Shown: one piece after another, positions 52,112 to 57,813 of the stretch
How the letters are laid out: every line of letters begins with the position of its first letter
Position numbering within the stretch: position 1 is the first letter of the stretch
Source of the DNA: Betaproteobacteria bacterium
GTDB lineage: Bacteria > Pseudomonadota > Gammaproteobacteria > Burkholderiales > SG8-41
Direction of reading: 5' to 3'
DNA length: 57,813 nucleotides
NCBI GenBank assembly: GCA_025356695.1
Contig: JANXSE010000130.1
Coordinates: forward strand, 1-57,813
The notes under the pieces: generated by a model
Databases searched by the model: none
The model's input: only the letters and a program-made list of their open reading frames with translations
What the model was told of the DNA's origin: nothing
Made by a program: the position numbers and the translations under genes

Positions 52112-53308
52112 ATAAAAACGGCGATATTTTTTGTGGAAAACTACATCGCCGGCGGTAGCGACAAGTTGCTGCGCCTGTTGATGGAACATTTGCCGCAACT
52201 CAGAATTCATCTTTTCGTCAATCGATCCAACGACACCTCCATCCTGTTGGCGGAAAATCTACCGCCGAATATCGAGGTGGTTTTCTACGATCTTGTTACC
52301 TTGGCCGAACTCGGGGAGCACGCCCAGAAATACCGGGGCACTTTCGGTTACCCGTTCTTCAGGTTTTTGAACGCGCTTGCAAGGTACCCCCTGCTGCTCT
52401 TTTCAATCGGGTATTTTTTTCTGAAATTTCGCCGCTTCAAGGCCGATCTTTTTCTGGCCAATAACGGTGGATATCCCGGCGGCGAATTTTGCAGGAGCGC
52501 CACTATTGCGGCATCGCTTTCTCCTGACACCAGTGTATTTCATCTGTTTCACAATATGCCAACGCCTTCGCGAATCGTTTTTGTACCCGCCGAGTGGCTT
52601 TACGACAAAATTATTGATAAGCGATGCCGAATACTTTGCGTCTCAAATGCCACCGCAATTCAAATGAAGGCGGTAAGACACATACGACAGGACATTAAGT
52701 GCATATATAACGGGCTGGGGCCACGTCCGCTCAAGAACTACCGGTCAGATGCGCCATTGCGATTGTTGAATGTCGGATATCTGGGAAGTACAAAAAACCA
52801 GGCGATGATCCTGCGGGCGCTCGCCCTTGCGGCCAACAGTGGCGCAAGGAATATCGAGCTTTACCTCGTAGGCAAGGAAGGCGAAGAAGGATATGTCGAT
52901 TCGCTAAAAAAGCTTGCCGTCGAAATAGGCGTCGGTGGCCGGGTCCACTTCGAAGGTTTTCAAAATGATCCATCGAAATATTATGATTTTTGCGATGCTT
53001 TCGTTTTATCATCGATTGTCGAAAGCTTTCCGCTTGTGATATTGGAAGCAATGCGTGTGGGCATGCCCGTCGTCGCCACACAGGTTGGGGGCGTAGACGA
53101 ACAGGTAGAGAATGGACTGAATGGCTTCTTCGTCCCGCTTAACGACGTGGCATCAATGGCGGAAAAATTCGTTTATTTTTATGAACACAGAATAGAAATC
53201 GAGAACTTCGGCAGGCAAGGCCATGCAATGTTCAATAAAAAATTCCAGATTGGCGTCATGCTAAAGCAATATGCCGAATTGTTCGGCATTTCAAATGCAT
53301 CACATTAA
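52112..53308 (+). CDS. Family 4 glycosyltransferase, probable ATA start
   Basis: 398 residues if read from ATA 52112. The GT-B N-terminus (KTAIFFVENYIAGGSDKLLR, with the GG(S)xK-type acceptor loop) starts immediately there, and GGAG (52101-52104) lies exactly 7 bases upstream. No ATG or GTG precedes it in frame; the nearest TTG (52028) lies inside the previous gene, without a useful SD, and would add 28 basic residues. The C-terminal GT1 domain has NVGYLGSTKNQ, GREGEEGY-like VGKEGEEGY, the FEGF motif and the EX7E-type region SSIVESFPLVILEAM. It transfers a sugar from an NDP-donor. Somewhat AT-rich. Confidence 0.84.
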   Translation: MKTAIFFVENYIAGGSDKLLRLLMEHLPQLRIHLFVNRSNDTSILLAENLPPNIEVVFYDLVTLAELGEHAQKYRGTFGYPFFRFLNALARYPLLLFSIGYFFLKFRRFKADLFLANNGGYPGGEFCRSATIAASLSPDTSVFHLFHNMPTPSRIVFVPAEWLYDKIIDKRCRILCVSNATAIQMKAVRHIRQDIKCIYNGLGPRPLKNYRSDAPLRLLNVGYLGSTKNQAMILRALALAANSGARNIELYLVGKEGEEGYVDSLKKLAVEIGVGGRVHFEGFQNDPSKYYDFCDAFVLSSIVESFPLVILEAMRVGMPVVATQVGGVDEQVENGLNGFFVPLNDVASMAEKFVYFYEHRIEIENFGRQGHAMFNKKFQIGVMLKQYAELFGISNASH

Positions 53309-53326
53309 AGCGATCCGGGGGCACAA

Positions 53327-54109
53327 TTGAAAGTCGTGATTCTCTGCGGCGGTTACGGCACCCGTATCCGCGACGTTGCCGACGATATTCCGAAACCGAT
53401 GATACCGATCGGCCGATTTCCGATTCTTTGGCACATCATGAAGTACTACGCATCGTACGGAAACAAGGAATTCGTCCTTTGTCTGGGCTACAAAAGTCAG
53501 TCCATCAAGGACTTTTTCCTGAATTACGAGGCTCATATCAAGGACTTCACGGTCGATCTCGGTGGGAAGACCCCAATTCGATTTCATACTGAGCATGCCG
53601 AATCGGACTGGCGGGTGACGCTTGCCGAAACCGGACTCAACGCGATGACCGGCGCACGAATCCGCCGAATACAAAAATATGTCGGTGATGACGAAAGCTT
53701 CATGCTCACCTACGGCGATGGCGTCGGCGATATCGACCTCGCGCGTCTGCTGGCTTTCCATGCGTCCCACGGCAAAGCATTGACAGTCACCGGCGTGCGC
53801 CCTCCCGGCCGTTTCGGTGAGTTGCTGAACGACGCAAATGGCACCGTCACCGAATTCAACGAAAAGCCGCAAGCGACCGGCGGCCGGATTTCCGGTGGAT
53901 TTTTTGTCTGCCGCAGGAATATTTTTGATTATCTCGATGATCGTGAAGACCTGGTATTCGAAAAGGAACCGATGACAAAACTGGTGCGGGACGGGCAATT
54001 GATGATGCATGAGCACGACGGCTTCTGGCAGCCAATGGATACCCATCGCGAATATCAACTATTGAACGCGCTTTATGACCGCGGTAATGCCCCATGGGTG
54101 AAGTGGTGA
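53327..54109 (+). CDS. rfbF: Glucose-1-phosphate cytidylyltransferase
   Basis: 260 residues, standard RfbF length. CGGYGTRIRD (7-16), IPKPMIPIG, ILWHIMKYYASYG, the long HTEHAESDWRVTLAETG segment and LTYGDGVGDID are RfbF-specific, as is DGFWQPMDTHRE near the end. It makes CDP-glucose. TTG 53327 has GGGGG 5 bases upstream and gives the canonical (M)KVVILCGG start. It overlaps the next gene by 16 bp. Confidence 0.94.
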   Translation: MKVVILCGGYGTRIRDVADDIPKPMIPIGRFPILWHIMKYYASYGNKEFVLCLGYKSQSIKDFFLNYEAHIKDFTVDLGGKTPIRFHTEHAESDWRVTLAETGLNAMTGARIRRIQKYVGDDESFMLTYGDGVGDIDLARLLAFHASHGKALTVTGVRPPGRFGELLNDANGTVTEFNEKPQATGGRISGGFFVCRRNIFDYLDDREDLVFEKEPMTKLVRDGQLMMHEHDGFWQPMDTHREYQLLNALYDRGNAPWVKW

Positions 54110-55179
54110 ATGTTGCCAGACTTTCGGCGCTCCGCGGCAAGCGCGTGCTGGTGACTGGCCATACCGGATTCAAGGGCTCGTGGCTATGCGTAGCGTTAAA
54201 TGAACTTGGAGCGAACATTACCGGATACGCGCTTCCCCCTGAACGCTCCGATAGTCATTTTAATCTTCTCGGATTAGATAAAGTCATTCGGCATATCGAG
54301 GCCGACATTCGGGACTATGACAAGCTGCAGCAGGTATTTACCGATTTCAAACCCGAAATTGTGTTCCATCTTGCTGCGCAAGCTCTCGTGCGACGTTCCT
54401 ACGATGAACCAAAACTGACTTTCGACACTAATGTCTGCGGGTCAGTTAACGTCCTTGAAGCTGTGCGCAACACCGCTTCGGTAAAGTCATTCGTCTACAT
54501 TACTTCCGACAAGTGTTACGTTAACCGCGAATGGGAATGGGGCTACCGGGAAAACGACGAACTGGGCGGTCACGATCCGTATAGCGCCTCCAAGGCCGCT
54601 GCCGAACTGGTTTTTTCGGCCTACCAGAATTCTTTTTTTGCGCGTCGCGCGGAACTCGGCGCAGCGAGCACCCGCGCCGGCAACGTAATCGGCGGCGGCG
54701 ACTGGGCGCGTGACCGCATAGTGCCGGACTGCATCCGTTCGTTACAGGACAAAAAATCGATTATCTTGCGCAGCCCGGAATCGACACGTCCATGGCAACA
54801 TGTAATGGAACCGTTGTCCGGTTATTTGCTGCTTGCGGCCCGCATGTGCGAAGACTCGAAGAAATATTCGAGCGCATGGAATTTCGGCCCCCGCAGCAAC
54901 GAAATTCGCACGGTAAAGGAGTTGGCAACCAAGATTGTCGAACAATGGGGCAGCGGGAAAATCGAGATCGATGCGCGCGCCCCGGCGTTTCACGAAGCAG
55001 GGCTGCTGCACCTGAACTGCGACAAGGCGCACCAGTTGCTGGGCTGGCGTCCGCGCTGGGACTTCGAGCAGACTGTCAAGCAAACCGTCCGCTGGTATTG
55101 CGAGATACTCGCCGGCACTCCGGCGCTGACCATAACGCGGCGGCAGATACACGAGTTTTTCGGTGTGCACGATGATTGA
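54094..55179 (+). CDS. rfbG: CDP-glucose 4,6-dehydratase
   Basis: 361 residues. GHTGFKGSWL is the characteristic N-terminus of RfbG; LAAQALVRRSY, SDKCYVN, DPYSASKAAAELV (intact YxxxK) and RAGNVIGGGDWA follow. Product: CDP-4-keto-6-deoxyglucose, the branch point to CDP-3,6-dideoxyhexoses or 6-deoxysugars. RfbH, which removes the 3-hydroxyl, is not in the window, though the truncated gene at the end could still be followed by it. ATG 54094 overlaps rfbF; GTG 54106 is an alternative. Confidence 0.94.
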   Translation: MGEVVNVARLSALRGKRVLVTGHTGFKGSWLCVALNELGANITGYALPPERSDSHFNLLGLDKVIRHIEADIRDYDKLQQVFTDFKPEIVFHLAAQALVRRSYDEPKLTFDTNVCGSVNVLEAVRNTASVKSFVYITSDKCYVNREWEWGYRENDELGGHDPYSASKAAAELVFSAYQNSFFARRAELGAASTRAGNVIGGGDWARDRIVPDCIRSLQDKKSIILRSPESTRPWQHVMEPLSGYLLLAARMCEDSKKYSSAWNFGPRSNEIRTVKELATKIVEQWGSGKIEIDARAPAFHEAGLLHLNCDKAHQLLGWRPRWDFEQTVKQTVRWYCEILAGTPALTITRRQIHEFFGVHDD

Positions 55180-55618
55180 AGGCGTCGTCGTCACGCCTCT
55201 GCGCCAGATTGAAGACGCGCGCGGCAAGGTCATGCACATGCTGCGGCGCGATGCGCCCGTGTTCACCGAATTCGGCGAAATCTACTTTTCGACGGCAAAC
55301 CGCTGGGCCGTTAAAGGCTGGAACCGCCACCGGCGCATGACCCTTAACTACGCCGTGCCGCACGGCCGCATCCTGCTGGTGCTGTTCGACGAACGCAGCG
55401 GCAGCGCCACGGAAGGCCGCATTCAGGAAATCACGCTTGGCGACAGTAATTACAGCCTTGTAACCATTCCGCCCATGATCTGGACCGGCTTCAAGGGCCT
55501 CAGCGATAACCCCGCAATGGTCGCAAACTGCGCATCACTGCCGCACGACACGGACGAAGTCGAGCGGCGCGCACTTGACGATCCATCTATACCTTATCGC
55601 TGGTCGACAGTAAGTTAA
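55172..55618 (+). CDS. dTDP-4-dehydrorhamnose 3,5-epimerase family protein (cupin)
   Basis: 148 residues, shorter than RmlC (about 180) as is usual for the FdtA/WbtA-like and single-carbon epimerase relatives. VVVTPLRQIEDARGKVMHML, FGEIYFSTA, WNRHRRMTLNYAVPHG and IPPMIWTGFKG follow the RmlC jelly-roll pattern; the catalytic His may be His54 in NRHRRM. With RfbF/RfbG upstream the likely substrate is CDP-4-keto-6-deoxyglucose. ATG 55172 overlaps the rfbG stop. Confidence 0.82.
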   Translation: MIEGVVVTPLRQIEDARGKVMHMLRRDAPVFTEFGEIYFSTANRWAVKGWNRHRRMTLNYAVPHGRILLVLFDERSGSATEGRIQEITLGDSNYSLVTIPPMIWTGFKGLSDNPAMVANCASLPHDTDEVERRALDDPSIPYRWSTVS

Positions 55619-56577
55619 TGGAGAAAATCTTGATTGCCGGCGGCTTCGGCTATATCGGGGGAAGAATTGCCCGGCATCTCGCCAATGAGTCCGGTGTGAC
55701 CGTGCGGCTGGCGACCAGCCAGCCGGCGGCGAAAGCGCCGGCGTGGCTGCCGGCGGCACAGGTCGTCAGCATGGACCTCTGCAACGACGCCGACGTAGAA
55801 ACCGCCTGCCGCGGGGTGACCGGCATTGTGCATCTGGCGGCGCTCAACGAGCACGACTGCGTTGCCGACCCGCAGCGCGCCTTGCAGGTCAACGGACTCG
55901 GCACCCTCAATCTCCTGCGGGCGGCGCAGCGCTGCCGCGCCAGCAAATTCATCTATTTCTCGACTGCACATGTCTACGGCGCGCCGCTGGCCGGCACGAT
56001 TACCGAAAGCACGCTGCCGCGACCGGCGCACCCCTATGCGATCACCCACCGCCTCGCCGAGGACTTCGTACTCGCGGCGCGCGACCAGGGCGCCATCGAC
56101 GGCGTCGTCGTGCGCATGTCGAACGGCTTCGGCGCGCCGGTGCGCGCCGGGGTCAACCGCTGGACGCTAATCGTCAACGATCTGTGCAGACAGGCGGTAT
56201 CAACACGCAAACTCGTGCTGCGCTCAAGCGGCATCCAGTTGCGTGATTTTGTGACGCTGGGAGATGCCGCGCGCGCCGTCGACCATCTGCTGCGCCTACC
56301 CGTGACGGCAACGTCAGACGGATTGTTCAATCTGGGCGGTGAATGCGTGATGTCGGTGTCCGACCTGACGGAGCGAATCGCCGGCCGCTGCGCGGCAGTG
56401 CTCGGCTTTCGGCCTGTTGTTGAAAAACCCGCACCGGCCGCCGGTGAAAAAGCCGACGCGCTCGACTACCGCATCGACAAACTTAAACAAACCGGCTTTG
56501 CATTGCAGGGCGGCATGGATGCAGAAATCGATGCCACGCTCAGGCTCTGCCACGAAGCGTTCGGAACGGCGTCCTAG
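55618..56577 (+). CDS. NAD-dependent SDR with YxxxH, probable CDP-keto-sugar reductase
   Basis: 319 residues. AGGFGYIGG (7-15) and STAHVYG are normal, but the catalytic motif is PYAITHRLAED: Tyr140 is kept and the lysine is replaced by His144. MSNGFGAPV and RDFVTLGDAARAV follow the epimerase/reductase pattern. From its place after RfbF, RfbG and a cupin epimerase it should reduce the 4-keto group to give a CDP-6-deoxyhexose. ATG overlaps the previous stop (TAATG), and its stop overlaps the GTG of the GT2 gene. Confidence 0.8.
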   Translation: MEKILIAGGFGYIGGRIARHLANESGVTVRLATSQPAAKAPAWLPAAQVVSMDLCNDADVETACRGVTGIVHLAALNEHDCVADPQRALQVNGLGTLNLLRAAQRCRASKFIYFSTAHVYGAPLAGTITESTLPRPAHPYAITHRLAEDFVLAARDQGAIDGVVVRMSNGFGAPVRAGVNRWTLIVNDLCRQAVSTRKLVLRSSGIQLRDFVTLGDAARAVDHLLRLPVTATSDGLFNLGGECVMSVSDLTERIAGRCAAVLGFRPVVEKPAPAAGEKADALDYRIDKLKQTGFALQGGMDAEIDATLRLCHEAFGTAS

Positions 56578-57482
56578 TGCCGGCACCTGCGGTCTCCGTA
56601 GTCGTCCCGACCTACAACCACGCGCAGTTTCTCGGTCCGGCCCTGCAATCAATACGCGCGCAGACACTGGTCGACTGGGAGGCCATCGTTGTCAACAATT
56701 TCTCCGACGACAATACCGTCGAAGTGGTCGCTGCCCTTGGCGACCCGCGCATCCGACTTGTCAATTTCCGCAATCGCGGCGTGATCGCCGCATCGCGCAA
56801 TGAAGGTATCCGTCTTGCCGGCAGCGAATTGATCGCGTTCCTCGATTCCGACGATTTGTGGCGCCCGCAGAAGCTGGCGCGTTGCGTTGAGGCCATCGGC
56901 GGCGGACTGGATCTCGTCTGCCACGGCGAAGACTGGACGCGCGAAGACGCGCTGCCGCGCAAAATGCTCTACGGCCCGGCGGCCCGCGCCAGCTATACGC
57001 GGTTGTTGTTCAACGGCAACTGCATTTCGACATCGGCGGTGGTTGTGCGCAAACAATCGTTAATGCAGGTCGCCGGCTTTCGCGAGGCGCCACAATTTAT
57101 CACCGCCGAGGATTACGATTTGTGGCTGCGCCTCGCCCGCGACGGTGCGCAGATCGGTTTTGTTGACGAGATTCTGGGCGAATACCGCATGCATGCCGGC
57201 AATGCGACAAAAGCACTGCTGCGGCACTTCGAGGCGGAACTGGCTGTGATCAACGATCATTTTGCAACACTCGCGCCGGCAGGCCCGGTCGCCGGACTGC
57301 GCGTGCGACGGCGCCGCGCACTGGCCTGTTATGGCGCCGGTCGCGGTTTTCAGGCAGCGGGCAACCATGGCGAGGCGTGGCGCTGGTTCGCGCGCGCCCT
57401 GTGTGAATCGCCGTTCATTCTGCGCCTCTACGCGGCCGCCGTACTCAATGCGGCCGCAGCGCTGCGGCGGTGGTTTCCATGA
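56577..57482 (+). CDS. Family 2 glycosyltransferase
   Basis: 301 residues from GTG 56577. GT-A fold: VSVVVPTYNHAQFLGPAL (6-23), the DxD-like FLDSDDLWRP (Asp90, Asp92, Asp93) and the acceptor-site TAEDYDLWLRLA. After residue 210 a helical region without clear membrane helices follows. Typical of enzymes adding one sugar to a lipid-linked intermediate from inside the cell. It probably uses the CDP-, dTDP- or UDP-sugar made nearby. No SD is evident; coupling with the previous gene is likely. Confidence 0.9.
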   Translation: MPAPAVSVVVPTYNHAQFLGPALQSIRAQTLVDWEAIVVNNFSDDNTVEVVAALGDPRIRLVNFRNRGVIAASRNEGIRLAGSELIAFLDSDDLWRPQKLARCVEAIGGGLDLVCHGEDWTREDALPRKMLYGPAARASYTRLLFNGNCISTSAVVVRKQSLMQVAGFREAPQFITAEDYDLWLRLARDGAQIGFVDEILGEYRMHAGNATKALLRHFEAELAVINDHFATLAPAGPVAGLRVRRRRALACYGAGRGFQAAGNHGEAWRWFARALCESPFILRLYAAAVLNAAAALRRWFP

Positions 57483-57576
57483 CAGCGGTGCGACAGTTAC
57501 ATCACCCGATGGCGCGTTGCGGGACCGGCGCGGTCGACCGCCGCAGCATCAACCCGTTGCGTTTCGAAAAAGCAGT

Positions 57577-57813
57577 ATGAGCCAGCTCACTGCGCGTGAA
57601 CACGCCGGGCTGCGCAGCATCTTTGCGCCGCCGGTCGCTGCGACGAAGTGGCGCCTCGAGCAACTGGCAGGTCACGACCGCCTGCGCTATTTCGCCTTCG
57701 GGCGCTACGCGCTGGTCGCTGCCTTGCGCATTGCCGGCGTCAGTCGCAGCGACGTCGTGCTGCTGCCGGGATTTATCTGCCGCGAAGTGCTCAGCGCTGT
57801 CCATGCGCTGGAG
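57577..57813 (+). CDS. DegT-like protein, N-terminal part (3' truncated by the window)
   Basis: 79 codons are visible, open to the end of the window. It starts MSQLTAREHAGLRS; residues 49-79 hold FGRYALVAALRIAGVSRSD and LLPGFICREVLSAV, which match the first PLP-domain strands of divergent DegT-type proteins such as those at 31.9 and 39.4 kb here (compare WIPAFSCASVSQPF). The PLP lysine lies outside. The gap before it is 94 bp. Identification rests on this short segment. Confidence 0.5.
   Translation, partial: MSQLTAREHAGLRSIFAPPVAATKWRLEQLAGHDRLRYFAFGRYALVAALRIAGVSRSDVVLLPGFICREVLSAVHALE

Noticed and set aside
52151..52160. Second ops-like core GGCGGTAGCG
   Set aside because: It lies inside the GT4 coding sequence, encodes part of the conserved AGGSDK loop, and the following bases (ACAA) do not match ops.
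1..57813. tRNA or rRNA genes, CRISPR arrays, IS elements, attachment sites, origin
   Set aside because: I looked for CCA-type tRNA ends, repeat-spacer periodicity, transposase motifs and long terminal repeats and saw none that stand up.

Overview
The window is one continuous, unidirectional surface-glycan biosynthesis locus: every gene I can support (59) lies on the + strand, usually with 1-20 bp overlaps or gaps of a few bases. GC is high, with several AT-richer patches. A NusG-like RfaH gene, an ops element and an FdxA-type ferredoxin point to a Gram-negative proteobacterium; a beta- or gammaproteobacterium is my inference, not a proof. No rRNA, tRNA, CRISPR array or intact mobile element is visible.

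Layout. 1-1.75 kb: end of rmlA, an rfaH-like antiterminator, and a winged-helix regulator with a sigma70-like promoter almost touching its start codon. 1.74-1.9 kb: promoter plus a near-perfect ops element (GGCGGTAGCGTGCC) in a long leader, the expected entry point for RfaH-dependent transcription of the rest. 1.9-14.6 kb: an unusual sugar-nucleotide module with SDRs, a GmhA-like SIS isomerase, two tandem DegT aminotransferases, a split transketolase, a HAD phosphatase, an APH-like kinase, a methyltransferase, a zinc dehydrogenase, a domain-swapped HldE-like protein, a sugar nucleotidyltransferase and a Nudix hydrolase. 14.6-22.2 kb: two zinc-finger sugar C-methyltransferase-like proteins flanking a WbuC cupin, a DegT, another methyltransferase, a B12/radical SAM enzyme and FdxA. 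22.7-25.8 kb: a TIGR04372-like glycosyltransferase and a PglK/MsbA-like ABC flippase.

25.8-37.2 kb: a legionaminic-acid-type nonulosonate pathway of the GDP-sugar kind (LegB, LegC, acyltransferase, LegI, LegG, CBS-fused PtmE-like nucleotidyltransferase, LegF), interleaved with methyltransferases, a DegT-like protein and an FAD enzyme. 37.2-45.5 kb: a second nonulosonate-like module resembling the Sps/Pse set (DegT, NeuB/SpsE, SpsF, SpsG/PseG, WbqC, PIG-L deacetylase) with a SPASM radical SAM enzyme. 45.5-53.3 kb: assembly and tailoring genes (two poorly characterised GT-B-like proteins, an acyltransferase, methyltransferases, GalE, a GT4). 53.3-57.8 kb: a CDP-6-deoxyhexose module (RfbF, RfbG, a cupin epimerase, an SDR), a GT2 and a truncated DegT-like gene.

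Together the genes would make several rare, heavily methylated and aminated sugars, at least one and probably two nonulosonic acids, and flip the lipid-linked product. Main points for a second look: RfaH with its ops site in cis; two genes whose conserved N-termini and SD spacing place initiation at ATA; a split transketolase inside a sugar-nucleotide module (possible two-carbon-branched sugar); the swapped kinase/nucleotidyltransferase fusion; two SDRs with His in place of the YxxxK lysine; and a B12/radical SAM enzyme next to a ferredoxin.
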